NCBI RefSeq assembly: GCF_027594785.1
Contig: NZ_CP075584.1
Span: forward strand, 2,852,001 to 2,916,000
DNA length: 64,000 nucleotides
Direction of reading: 5' to 3'
DNA from: Cryobacterium breve
GTDB taxonomy: Bacteria > Actinomycetota > Actinomycetes > Actinomycetales > Microbacteriaceae
Below the pieces are notes generated by a model. That model had not been told where the DNA came from, did not search any database, and saw nothing but the letters and a program-made list of their open reading frames with translations. Made by a program: the position numbers and the translations under genes. Position 1 is the first letter of the stretch, and each line of letters starts with the position of its first letter. Of the stretch, positions 18,123-27,385 are shown piece by piece.

Positions 18123-19556
18123 ATGAACCAGTCACTCGTTATCCTGATCGTCACGGGGCTGTCCACCTTCGCTTTGATCGCTCTTATTCAGGGGGTGCGA
18201 CGCGGAAATCTTGTAGCCACCTGGAATCTCACGACGACCTACATCGTTGTCGTCGCGTGGTTGCTCCTCGCTTCATCGGCCGTTACCCAGTTCGAGGGTG
18301 GAAACGTGTCAGTTGTCAATGCCTTCGGACAGACAACGATTCTTGCCAATCCTCGGGCGGCGCAGATAATGCAGTCAGCCGGCTATGTAATCATTGGAGT
18401 CGGCTTCCTGACGTTCTTCGTGCAGGCATTCGTTCGTAGACACCCGATCAACTCGCCATTGATCCTGATGGGACTGCTGGTCGTCCTAACGGATTTCTCC
18501 TCCGCCGCGGTCGGGGCCTCATCAGTTGGAAACCCGCGCATCGTAGCCTTAGTCGCGCTCTTCTTGGGTGCATCCGTTTTGCCACGGGGAGGTGGGGCTC
18601 GCCTCGGGATGGCGGTATTCGGTCTCTCCGTCAGTATCGCCAGCGGGTTGTTCCTCTTGGTGAACTTCACGGCAGCGTTCCGCGAGTGCCGCCTGGACAA
18701 GTGCGGTCCGCTTGGCAATTTGTTCTTCGGCGTGACAACAGGCGAGAACACGATCGGTTTGATCCTTGCGGCCACGTTGCCGTCTGTATTGCTTGTCTTT
18801 CGTCGGAGCACTCGGTGGATTCTTGCTCTCTATCTCTTGAGCATTGTCTATATCTGCGGGAGTAGAACCGCCCTTCAAGTTGCTCTCATCGTTACGGTGG
18901 TGGTTCTCCTCACGCGGCTTGACTCCGAGCACGTTGCAGGCGCTTGGTCGCGAATCATCGCGGTCGGGACGGCGCTCTTCGGTCTGGCCATTGGGGTCAT
19001 CCTGCCGTTTCTTCCATTGGCTCCTGGGGATTTCACTAATCGCGCGTATTTGTGGAGTCTCGCCTCCGACCAGCTCGCGTCGAGCCCGATCTTCGGATTT
19101 GGTGCGTTGGTCTGGGGAAACCAAGTCGCGAACGGCGTCATCTCCAGAGACGAGGCGTATTCCGTCCACAATCAGTGGCTCGACATCATATATACATCCG
19201 GTGCGATCGGTGTGCTCCTCTTCGTCGTTCTCATCCTCCTTGCTCTTCGGCAGACTGCAAAGGGGTCAGCGCCAACAACGGCGCTCCTCTTCATGCCGGT
19301 GATCTATTCCGGCCTGCTCGAACGCACCTGGGCCTTTGGCTTGCTTGACGTGTTCGGGTGGATGGCAGCGGCAACGCTATTGGCCCTCCAACCGGGCGAG
19401 GTTCGACTCAAGGTGCCAGCAGTATTTGCCGCCGAGGAACACGCGAAACTCACGGAGCCACACCTACATGGACCTGAAATTCCTGGGAGTCTCACCCTGT
19501 CCATTTCGGGCAATGAAAATCGTTCGTCGACGGGAACTGGAGAGCATCTGACATGA
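18123..19556 (+). CDS. O-antigen ligase/Wzy-type polymerase
   Basis: A 477-residue protein with about ten membrane helices. A large extracytoplasmic loop contains SVHNQWLDIIYTSGAIGVLL, the His-containing motif typical of Wzy/WaaL proteins, preceded by ASSPIFGFGALVWG. It should polymerise repeat units delivered by Wzx, with length set by the Wzz protein encoded upstream. It starts at ATG 18123, four bases after the acetyltransferase stop, and its own stop overlaps the next ATG. The C-terminal 60 residues are hydrophilic and have no recognised function. Confidence 0.85.
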   Translation: MNQSLVILIVTGLSTFALIALIQGVRRGNLVATWNLTTTYIVVVAWLLLASSAVTQFEGGNVSVVNAFGQTTILANPRAAQIMQSAGYVIIGVGFLTFFVQAFVRRHPINSPLILMGLLVVLTDFSSAAVGASSVGNPRIVALVALFLGASVLPRGGGARLGMAVFGLSVSIASGLFLLVNFTAAFRECRLDKCGPLGNLFFGVTTGENTIGLILAATLPSVLLVFRRSTRWILALYLLSIVYICGSRTALQVALIVTVVVLLTRLDSEHVAGAWSRIIAVGTALFGLAIGVILPFLPLAPGDFTNRAYLWSLASDQLASSPIFGFGALVWGNQVANGVISRDEAYSVHNQWLDIIYTSGAIGVLLFVVLILLALRQTAKGSAPTTALLFMPVIYSGLLERTWAFGLLDVFGWMAAATLLALQPGEVRLKVPAVFAAEEHAKLTEPHLHGPEIPGSLTLSISGNENRSSTGTGEHLT

Positions 19557-20428
19557 ATGTGAAACGAGCGTGGTCGGCCGTCCGAACGAGGCTCGATCGA
19601 GTCCAGGCGCAGGTCTGGGTCCGGTTACCTTTGCATGTCGGCCGGGTGACCCGCACCGCCACCTCACCCGACGGCTCCTATCGCATCGTCTCGCTGACCA
19701 CCTACCCCGCCAGGATTCGTTCTGTTCACCTGACCCTGCGGAGTATTCTCAAGCAATCCCTCTCCGCGGATTCGATCTATCTCGTTCTATCGAGTCTCGA
19801 GTTCCCGGGCGGTGAGCCGGACCTCCCGAAGACGCTTCGCCGCCTGGTCCTCGCCTCGAAGGGTCGTATCACCATCCAGTACACGCCCGACAACAAGCGT
19901 TCGTTCAAAAAACTGCTGCCGGTACTTGAAGTACACCCTGGAGCTACCGTTATTACCGCCGATGACGACGTGCTCTACCGTCGGTCCTGGATGAAGGAGT
20001 TGGATTCGGCAGGAAAACAATTCCCCGGCAGTGTGGTCGGCACGAGGGGAACACTCATCGGTTGCTCGGGCGAAACAGCACTTCCCTACACAGAGTGGCG
20101 TCCGGCGCCGGTGGATCGTCCCAGCCATCAGATCTTCCTGACCGGGAGGGGCGGTATCCTCTACCCGCCCGGCTCTCTCGACGAACGCGTCTTCGAGTGG
20201 GAAACCGCGTCGTCGCTGTGCGCCTCTGCGGACGACATCTGGTTCAAGGCAATGGCGTCCTTGGCAGGCGCCCCCGCAGTTAAGATCGACACCGGTCGAG
20301 AGTATCCCTCCAATGGTGCCACTCAGGGCACCGCGCTCTGGCGTAGCAACGTGTCCAGAAATGAGAATGATGCCGCCTTCAAAGCAGTCGTTGACCATTT
20401 CAACCTCTGGCCGATGTATTCCGACTGA
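19553..20428 (+). CDS. Putative glycosyltransferase of the polysaccharide locus
   Basis: A 291-residue protein whose core reads YRIVSLTTYPARI, VHLTLRSILKQS, then TPDNKRSFKKLLPVL and the acidic VITADDDVLYRR, a GT-A-type DxD context. It ends with a domain containing RGGILYPPGSLDERVFE and CASADDIWFKAMA. Similar proteins occur in capsule loci and are usually called glycosyltransferases; the sugar is unknown. It overlaps Wzy by ATGA, so the two are translationally coupled. There is no signal peptide. Confidence 0.75.
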   Translation: MNVKRAWSAVRTRLDRVQAQVWVRLPLHVGRVTRTATSPDGSYRIVSLTTYPARIRSVHLTLRSILKQSLSADSIYLVLSSLEFPGGEPDLPKTLRRLVLASKGRITIQYTPDNKRSFKKLLPVLEVHPGATVITADDDVLYRRSWMKELDSAGKQFPGSVVGTRGTLIGCSGETALPYTEWRPAPVDRPSHQIFLTGRGGILYPPGSLDERVFEWETASSLCASADDIWFKAMASLAGAPAVKIDTGREYPSNGATQGTALWRSNVSRNENDAAFKAVVDHFNLWPMYSD

Positions 20429-20501
20429 GCCAATTGCCACGCTGAGAAACCGCTGCTGATGGCGGTCCGGTATCGCTTGGACACGAAAGAAAGAGCACAA
20501 T

Positions 20502-21619
20502 GTGAAATCCTCCTTGCCGCAGTCTCAGTTTGACGTGCTCTATCTCGCCGTTTTGCCCTTCTATCGCGAGTATTGCATTCGATCGCTCCTGTCGGATGAG
20601 ACGGTGAACGTGAGGCTGTTTGCGGGCGATCGCCACGTGGATCCAACCATCCGCACAGGGATTAGTCCGACTCTTTACACGCGTGTGAGGAACTACGTCA
20701 TAGCAGGACGTGTGCTGGTGCAGCTGGGGGGTGGAAGAGCGCGGTCGCCGCGAGGACTACGATTCTGGACTTGAATCCTCGAAGCCTTACTGCATGGTGT
20801 CTCGTGCTTCTGCGACGCGTTTTGGGTCGGCGCACTCTTCTCTGGGGGCATTTGCACCCTCGTGCCGGCCAGGAGAGCCGAACGGCCTTTTTGCGCCGGA
20901 CGATGAGGCGGCTGGCGAACGGAACAATTCTCTATGGCTACGACAGTGTGCCCTTCGCACGTTCAGAGGTGCCAGGGGCGAGTGTCTGGGTCGCACCGAA
21001 TTCGCTGTATTCACGAGACGACCTCACAGTGTCCGCCAGCAACGGGCCCTACACGAGCGTTCTCTACGTGGGACGGCTCGTGGCCGAGAAGAAGGTCGAT
21101 GTCCTAATTCGCGGATTCCTCCTGAGCGACCTTTCTGCTCGCGGCGTTCGGCTGCTGATCGTCGGAGAAGGTGGCGAACGCGCCAGGCTCGTGGCGCTAG
21201 TCAGCGAACTCGGAGGAGATGCCGTTGTCTCCTTTCTCGGTCAAGTCTCCGAGGTCAATGAACTGCGCCATTTATACGAGGACGCCATTTGTTCCGTTTC
21301 ACCGGGCTACGTCGGGCTGAGTTTGACGCAAAGCTTAGGTTTCGGCGTTCCCATGCTCGTCTCAAGGGATGAACCGCATTCTCCCGAACTCGAGCTCGCA
21401 AGGATCGGAGGAGTCAGCTTCTTTGACACCGACTCACCGAAGTCGCTCGCGGGGCTCTTCAATGACCTTCAGATCCAAGGAAACGCTGCCTCGAGGCAGA
21501 CCACGAATTCGGCCGTGCGAGATACCTATTCCGCTGAGGCGATGGCCGCCGGGATCACTTCAGCACTTCGCAACACTCATCAAGAACTGGGAGCAGACGG
21601 ATGGCCAACGAATCAGTAG
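20502..21619 (+). CDS. Family 4-like glycosyltransferase (one apparent frameshift in a G run)
   Basis: A GT-B enzyme of about 370 residues. The N-terminal domain begins FDVLYLAVLPFYREYCIRSL and the C-terminal donor domain carries TSVLYVGRLVAEKKVDVLI, LLIVGEGGERARL and the late GLSLTQSLGFGVPMLV, a GPGxE-type region with a divergent loop. The frame breaks in a run of six G at 20726-20731. Adding one G joins RVLVQLGG to WKSAVAARTTILDL, so a homopolymer miscall or a single-base deletion is likely. The last bases overlap the next gene, whose ATG is at 21601. Confidence 0.8.
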
Positions 21620-22179
21620 TGCAAGTGCCTGCGAACCGAAGTCGAATTCCGGCTCCAATGGAAAAGTTCGTTCGCTCGGTCATGCAACGTCTGATGGTGC
21701 ACGGACCGGTGACGTGCGGCAAGAACCTGCGTCTCGGACGAAACAGCGTCGTGAGTTCCCTGCACGGTCTGACCATTGGAGACAACGTGTCAATCGGTCA
21801 ACGCACTGTCATTGAGGTAGACGGGGAGATCGGTGACCTTTGTCTCATCGGGCGCGCGGTCCAGATCGTCGGGCGGGCAGACCATGCGATCGATGAGGTT
21901 GGAGTGCCCATGGCATTTTCAACATGGGTTGGCGATCGATCTTCCCGCAATGAAGATGTCGTGGTCATCGGGAACGACGTGTGGATCGGCGGAGGCGTGA
22001 TAATCCTCGGAGGTGTGAAAATCGGACACGGTGCGGTCGTGGGTGCCGGCGCAGTGGTGACCCACGACATCGAGCCGTATGGCATTGCCGTTGGCAATCC
22101 CGCGCGGGTTATTAGGCGACGTTTTGCATCGGACGCCGAACGGGAGGTGCATTCTTCCGCCCTTCACTTTGATAGGTGA
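21601..22179 (+). CDS. Hexapeptide-repeat O-acetyltransferase
   Basis: A left-handed beta-helix acyltransferase of 192 residues related to maltose/galactoside and colanic-acid acetyltransferases. The repeats run from VTCGKNLRLGRNSVVSSLHG onward, and the C-terminal block WIGGGVIILGGVKIGHGAVV with GNPARVIRRRF is diagnostic. It probably acetylates a residue of the polymer with acetyl-CoA. It overlaps the glycosyltransferase upstream by 19 bases in a different frame and ends 27 bp before the oppositely oriented acetyltransferase gene. Confidence 0.85.
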   Translation: MANESVVQVPANRSRIPAPMEKFVRSVMQRLMVHGPVTCGKNLRLGRNSVVSSLHGLTIGDNVSIGQRTVIEVDGEIGDLCLIGRAVQIVGRADHAIDEVGVPMAFSTWVGDRSSRNEDVVVIGNDVWIGGGVIILGGVKIGHGAVVGAGAVVTHDIEPYGIAVGNPARVIRRRFASDAEREVHSSALHFDR

Positions 22180-22206
22180 GGTTTCACTGCCGCGGAATGC
22201 TGGAAG

Positions 22207-22794
22207 TCAGAGATCGAAGCGAGCCCCCAGGTCGTGGGGTTCGCCGCTGCCCCAGATCCGGTTTGCAGGCACAGTTCCACCGACGACGGTGCCGGGCGTT
22301 ACCAATGCGGACGTGCCGATGTGCGTTCCGCCGAGGAGAATGCATCGCGAAGTCACCCATGCGCCGTCGTCGATACGGATTGGGCGAGTAATGAGACCCA
22401 TATCCCTGCGATGGGCGTGACTGCCCGTTGTAAGGAATGATTCCTGAGATATGGAGACATCGCGACCCACATAGACGTGATCCTGATTGTGGAACCACAC
22501 GCCTTCGCCGATCCATGAATCACTGCCAACGTGAAGTTTCCAAGGGAACTTGACCCGCGTGCGAGGGCGAAAGATGACGCCAGGGCCAATTTCGGCGCCG
22601 AACAATCGAAGTACTCGAACTCTGAGGCTGGAACTGATCTGCCACGGGTTCGTGACCAGGAGCAATTCCGCGATCGCCCAGAGATAAATCACGGCCAGCG
22701 GCCGATCCCACGCCGCGTGTTCTCCGGGTGCGTCCGCAAGCCTGATTATCGGGATATCGGTCGGATTCTTGTCGATTTCGGGATCGTTTGCCAT
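22207..22794 (-). CDS. WcaF-like acetyltransferase
   Basis: A 195-residue hexapeptide transferase on the opposite strand to its neighbours. Recognisable segments are LLVTNPWQISSSLRVRVLRL, GAEIGPGVIFRPRTRVKFPW, WIGEGVWFHNQDHVYVGRDV and the C-terminal VTPGTVVGGTVPANRIWGSG, all typical of colanic-acid WcaF relatives. ATG 22794 is chosen because GGGGCACC precedes it and the longer open frame upstream has no family sequence. Its reversed orientation suggests that this part of the locus was assembled from separate modules. Confidence 0.85.
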   Translation of the reverse strand: MANDPEIDKNPTDIPIIRLADAPGEHAAWDRPLAVIYLWAIAELLLVTNPWQISSSLRVRVLRLFGAEIGPGVIFRPRTRVKFPWKLHVGSDSWIGEGVWFHNQDHVYVGRDVSISQESFLTTGSHAHRRDMGLITRPIRIDDGAWVTSRCILLGGTHIGTSALVTPGTVVGGTVPANRIWGSGEPHDLGARFDL

Positions 22795-23096
22795 GGTGCC
22801 CCTATCGTCCGCGTCTGAATCGTGTACTGAGCCAGGCCGAAACCACGCGTCACGATCACACGATTCTATGAGCCCTGAACGAGTGACGCATCCACTGCCA
22901 CCGAGGCGTCGAGAAATCCATCTTTGTGCACAATGCATCGATGCCATTTTTCACGAAAACGAAATCAGGCTGTAACCCAAAGGGGGGTATTTTTGGACCC
23001 TCCCGCCACTAATGTGACTACAGGGTTCCGACGTTGTAGTTCCAACTCAGGGCCGGGACAACCTCATCGGATTGGTGTTCGGCCGTCGCAGCGCAC

Positions 23097-24417
23097 ATGA
23101 ATCCAGAAATCGGAGCGTCTTTGACTGACCACTTGCCGTTGAACGTTCTCGTCATCGGCCTGAACTACGCGCCGGAGCTTACTGGAGTCGCGCCCTACAC
23201 GAGTGGACTGGCTCGAGGTCTCGCTCAACGGGGGCACGCCGTACGAGCCTTGACGACTCGCCCGCACTATCCGGAGTGGAAAGTGCATCCTGGCTACGAC
23301 CGTCGCAACGGTCGTGAAATCGTCGATGGAGCTGATGTAACTAGGCTTCGGCACTACGTTCCAGAAAAGCCGGAGGGTATGAGGAGACTACTCTCCGAAG
23401 TTACCTTTGGGCTTCAGGTCTTCTTCGCTCGATGGGGGAAGCCGGACGTTGTTGTACTGGTTTCCCCGGCGTTGTTCTCGAGTGCGATCGCAATGGTGAG
23501 GGCGCGGATCGGCCGCCAGAGGCCGGCCGTGACGATCTGGATTCAAGACATCTATAGCCTGGGGATCACCGAAACCGGGTCCGGAGGAAGGGCCACGGCC
23601 CGAATCGTCGCGTGGATCGAGAGGTCCACGTTGAAGGCCGCTTCAGGGGTAGTCGTTATTCATTCTCGGTTCCGGGACTACCTGAGTGAGAATCTCGGAG
23701 TCGATCCTAAGCGCATCGAAATTGTGCGCAATTGGACCCACCTTGAAGAAATACCGCCCATCGACACACGATTGGTGAGAGCTGCGCACGGTTGGTTTCC
23801 CGAGGAAACTGTCGTTCTCCATGCCGGGAATATGGGGGTCAAACAGGCGCTGGGGAACGTCATCGCGGCGGCACGGATCGCTGATGAACAAGAGCCTCCC
23901 GCTCAGATTTGTCTTGCTGGGCAATGGAAGTCAGCGAGAGAGCAATTTCAAGGCAGAGGGCTCTGGCATTGAACGCTTGCAGTTCATCGACTCCCTTGGG
24001 GACTTGGCATTCCAGGAGACTCTGGCTGCGGCGGACGTGTTGCTCATCAACGAGAAGCATGGAGTTTCTGAGATGGCCGTGCCGAGCAAGCTCACGTCGT
24101 ATTTCAATGCGGGGAAACCTGTCCTTGCCGCGACGGCGCGAGAGGGTGTCACGGCAGGTGAAATCACCGCAGCCAGAGCTGGAGTAGTGGTGAGTGCGGA
24201 AGATCCGACGGCACTCGTCGATGCTGCGCTGAGATTGGCGGAAGACCCTCAGCGAGCGGCGCAGTTCGGCGCAAATGGGATGCGCTATCGCACCGATGTA
24301 CTTGGAGAAGAAGTGGCCATTGATCGTTTTGCTCAATGGCTTAGGAGCCTCACGTTGACGACGGACCACAAATGTGGCGCCGTGCAGACGGTTGGGCAAG
24401 AAGGAGGCATTTCATGA
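23097..24417 (+). CDS. WbuB-type family 4 glycosyltransferase (one apparent frameshift)
   Basis: A GT-B enzyme of about 440 residues. The N-terminal domain has [20 protein letters not shown] and [13 protein letters not shown], highly typical of WbuB/WcaI enzymes; the C-terminal domain has [17 protein letters not shown] and the donor-site [19 protein letters not shown]. These enzymes add sugars such as L-FucNAc or fucose to lipid-linked glycans. The frame breaks at 23895-23896, where GAGCTCCCG has become GAGCCTCCCG; correction joins IADEQE to [11 protein letters not shown]. Its final bases overlap gmd (ATG 24414), and AAGGAGG lies within its coding end. With gmd and fcl next to it, GDP-L-fucose is a reasonable donor, though this is inference. 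Confidence 0.83.
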
Positions 24418-25445
24418 CAAAGCGCGCTCTCATCACCGGCATCACCGGGCAGGATGGTTCGTACCTTGCCGAGCTATTGCTCTCGAAGGGATACGAGGTA
24501 CACGGGCTCATCCGACGTGCATCGACCTTCAACACGGCTCGCATTGATCACCTATACGTCGATCCCCATGACCCGGAAGCCAAGCTGTTCCTCCACTACG
24601 GCGACTTGAGCGATGGCAGCCGGCTAGTCACACTGCTCGCTGAAATCCAGCCGCACGAGGTTTACAATCTGGCTGCGCAGTCGCATGTTCGCGTCTCTTT
24701 CGACGAGCCGGAACACACGGGCGACACGACTGGGATGGGTTCGATTCGTCTCCTAGAGGCTGTACGCATGTCCGGTATCGAGACGCGCTTTTACCAGGCA
24801 TCAAGTTCGGAGATGTTCGGTGCTACACCACCACCTCAGAACGAGGAGACCCCGTTCTACCCGCGATCTCCTTACGGTGCCGCCAAGGTCTACAGCTACT
24901 GGATTACGAAGAACTACCGCGAGGCCTACGACATGTTTGCCGTGAACGGCATCTTGTTCAATCACGAATCACCTCGCCGCGGCGAGACGTTCGTCACGCG
25001 CAAGATCACCCGCGCCGTCGCAGCCATCCAGGCCGGGAAGCAAGACCACGTGTACCTCGGCAACCTGGATTCCATCCGCGACTGGGGCTACGCCGCTGAG
25101 TACGTCGAAGGCATGTGGCGGATGCTGCAGGTCGACGAGCCGGACGACTTCGTTCTTGCAACCGGGGGGAACTTCACCGTACGGAACTTCGTCGAAACCT
25201 CCTTCAGTCACGCTGGCCTCAACTGGGAGGAACATGTGCGTTTTGACGAGCGCTACCTGCGACCGACTGAGGTCGACGCACTTGTCGGCGACGCCTCCAA
25301 GGCGGAAGCCAAATTGGGTTGGAAAGCTACCGTTGACACGGCCGAACTCGCGCGCATTATGGTGGACGCCGATATCGTCGCCCTCGAGCACGCCGGGCAG
25401 CACTGGATCGACGAGGTCAAGCTCACCAGCTGGGGCACCAAGTAG
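24414..25445 (+). CDS. gmd: GDP-mannose 4,6-dehydratase
   Basis: A short-chain-dehydrogenase-fold enzyme converting GDP-D-mannose to GDP-4-keto-6-deoxy-D-mannose with bound NADP. The 343 residues contain the nucleotide-binding [15 protein letters not shown], the characteristic [31 protein letters not shown], the catalytic Thr/Glu region [16 protein letters not shown] and [12 protein letters not shown] with the YxxxK pair, then [20 protein letters not shown] 24414 follows an excellent AAGGAGG ribosome-binding site (24400-24406), and upstream in-frame codons are not family sequence. It is followed after 2 bp by fcl, the next step to GDP-L-fucose. Confidence 0.96.
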   Translation: MTKRALITGITGQDGSYLAELLLSKGYEVHGLIRRASTFNTARIDHLYVDPHDPEAKLFLHYGDLSDGSRLVTLLAEIQPHEVYNLAAQSHVRVSFDEPEHTGDTTGMGSIRLLEAVRMSGIETRFYQASSSEMFGATPPPQNEETPFYPRSPYGAAKVYSYWITKNYREAYDMFAVNGILFNHESPRRGETFVTRKITRAVAAIQAGKQDHVYLGNLDSIRDWGYAAEYVEGMWRMLQVDEPDDFVLATGGNFTVRNFVETSFSHAGLNWEEHVRFDERYLRPTEVDALVGDASKAEAKLGWKATVDTAELARIMVDADIVALEHAGQHWIDEVKLTSWGTK

Positions 25446-25447
25446 TC

Positions 25448-26431
25448 ATGGCTGACGATCGCGACCAGGTCGAATTCATACCGGGCGCTCTGGACCGCGC
25501 AGGCCGATTCTATGTCGCCGGTCATCGTGGCCTGGTCGGCTCGGGAATCTGGCGTCGCCTTGAAGCAGAGGGGTTCACTGACCTCATCGGGCGAAGCTCC
25601 GCTGAGCTCGACCTCAAGGACCGCGACGCGGTCTTCGCCTTCTTCGCCGAGACGAAGCCGCGCTACGTCGTGCTCGCTGCGGCGAAGGTAGGCGGCATCC
25701 TCGCCAACAGCACCTTCCCGGTCGACTTCCTGAGCGACAACCTGCGAATCCAAGTCAATGTGCTTGATGCCGCGCTGAAGTGTGGCGTTGAGAGGCTGCT
25801 CTTCCTGGGGTCCTCGTGTATCTACCCTCGGCTCGCCCCACAGCCCATCCACGAGGATTCACTGCTCACCGGGTACCTCGAACCGACGAACGATGCGTAC
25901 GCGATTGCGAAGATTGCCGGCATCCTGCAGATTCAGGCCGTGCGTCGCCAGTACGGGCTGCCCTGGATCTCCGCGATGCCGACAAATCTCTACGGTCCCG
26001 GTGACAACTTCTCGCCGAAGGGTTCACACGTCCTGCCGGCGCTCATCCGCCGTTACGACGAGGCCGCCCAGTCCGGGGCGACCAGCGTCACTAACTGGGG
26101 GACCGGCACCCCGCGGCGCGAATTCCTGCACGTGGATGACATGGCCGCCGCCTGCCTGCACCTGCTGGAGCACTACGACGGCCCGGATCAGGTCAACGTG
26201 GGCACCGGATCAGACGTCACCATCCGGGAGATCGCCGACACGATCGCACGGGTTGTCGGATTCACCGGCGAAACGCTGTGGGACACCGAGAAGCCGGACG
26301 GAACGCCGCAAAAACTTCTCGACGTCTCCAAACTCGCACACGCCGGGTGGACGGCGCAGATCGGCCTCGAGGAGGGCCTGGTCTCGACCGTGCAGTGGTA
26401 CCGCGACCACGTCACCACGATTCGGCAGTAA
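25448..26431 (+). CDS. fcl: GDP-L-fucose synthase
   Basis: An NADPH-dependent epimerase/reductase completing GDP-L-fucose synthesis from the gmd product. The 327 residues include YVAGHRGLVGSGIWRRL (dinucleotide binding), AAAKVGGILANSTFP, the catalytic LFLGSSCIYPRLAPQPIHE with NDAYAIAKIAG (YxxxK), and PTNLYGPGDNFSPKGSHVLP. The N-terminus carries about 18 residues more than usual before the first strand. It lies in one operon with gmd. The supply of GDP-mannose may come from the phosphomannomutase-like protein at 28.75 kb. Confidence 0.95.
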   Translation: MADDRDQVEFIPGALDRAGRFYVAGHRGLVGSGIWRRLEAEGFTDLIGRSSAELDLKDRDAVFAFFAETKPRYVVLAAAKVGGILANSTFPVDFLSDNLRIQVNVLDAALKCGVERLLFLGSSCIYPRLAPQPIHEDSLLTGYLEPTNDAYAIAKIAGILQIQAVRRQYGLPWISAMPTNLYGPGDNFSPKGSHVLPALIRRYDEAAQSGATSVTNWGTGTPRREFLHVDDMAAACLHLLEHYDGPDQVNVGTGSDVTIREIADTIARVVGFTGETLWDTEKPDGTPQKLLDVSKLAHAGWTAQIGLEEGLVSTVQWYRDHVTTIRQ

Positions 26432-26642
26432 GGACGGTTCGTACTTGAGTCCGAATTGGCCGCATGCCCGCGAGGTGTGCGGCCAATTTCGCGTTCAGGT
26501 GTATGCAATGCAACGAAATGTTCACCCATTTGAAACACTGGAACTGGAAACGGGCTGTGAATGTAACCTAAAGTGGGGGGTAGCCCCAATTGGGGTTAGC
26601 CAGTGTCGGCGAAAAACCAACGATCCACAGCAGGGATACATC

Positions 26643-27191
26643 ATGCTCAAAAAGACCCTCGCCACGATTGCACTTGCAGTCCTGGCCGTTTTCACAGTTC
26701 CTGCCGCGGCCAACGCTGCCGGCTACGTCCCCAACTCCAACATCACCATCTCCGGGAACCAGGTCGCTGGCTCCATCATCGTCATCGACTTCAGCGGCGC
26801 ATCCTTTACGGCCGGCGAGAACATCTCCTTCTCCGTCTCCGGCGCAGGCGTCGTGACCCTCTCCAACTTCAAGTCGGCGACGGCAACGCTCGTCAAGCCT
26901 GCCAGCTCGACCGGCGCCGCAAGCCTGAATGTCACGCTCCCGGCCGACGCGACCGGCTCCTACACGACGACAGCCACCGGCCTCACCTCCGGCAGTGTCG
27001 GCACCGCGACCATCACAGTCAAGGCCGCTGACGCGGGCGCGACTTCGGCCGATTCCAGTGCGGGCGGCCTCGCCAGCACCGGCTACAACGCCCCGGTTCT
27101 GCTCATCTGGGCTGCAGCTGGTGCGCTTCTCCTCGGCGTCGCCCTCGTGGTCGTGCTGAGCTTCGTTCGCCGTCGCCGGCTGGCCGCGTAG
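26643..27191 (+). CDS. Small sortase-anchored surface protein (LAXTG)
   Basis: A 182-residue secreted protein. The signal peptide MLKKTLATIALAVLAVF ends at PAAANAA, then comes one Thr/Ser-rich beta-sandwich domain of about 120 residues (ITISGNQVAGSIIVIDFSG). The C-terminus has GLASTGYNAP followed by a hydrophobic helix and RRRRLAA, a cell-wall sorting signal with the LAXTG motif used by class E sortases of high-GC Gram-positive bacteria. It sits between fcl and ugd with its own upstream region and terminator, so it is probably transcribed alone. Function unknown. Confidence 0.85.
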   Translation: MLKKTLATIALAVLAVFTVPAAANAAGYVPNSNITISGNQVAGSIIVIDFSGASFTAGENISFSVSGAGVVTLSNFKSATATLVKPASSTGAASLNVTLPADATGSYTTTATGLTSGSVGTATITVKAADAGATSADSSAGGLASTGYNAPVLLIWAAAGALLLGVALVVVLSFVRRRRLAA

Positions 27192-27255
27192 CGTTTACCC
27201 CAGAGGCAACTTCTCCCGACACTGTGTGAAGTTGATCGCCCCGAAGTGAGTCCTC

Positions 27256-27292
27256 AAGAAAGGCCTCGGACATCGTCCGGGGCCTTTCTTTA
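27256..27292 (+). terminator. Rho-independent terminator
   Basis: GAAAGGCCTCGGA and TCCGGGGCCTTTC form a long stem with a 5-base loop, followed directly by a TTT tract. It is 65 bp after the LAXTG protein stop and upstream of ugd, so it separates the two transcription units. Confidence 0.88.
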
Positions 27293-27385
27293 ACGCCGGT
27301 GGCACATCCGCTGCCCTCCGTTACCCCCGAGGTAAGTTCGATTCTCGGTCCGTCGCCGTTAGGCTTTTTGTATGGAGTTAGACGC

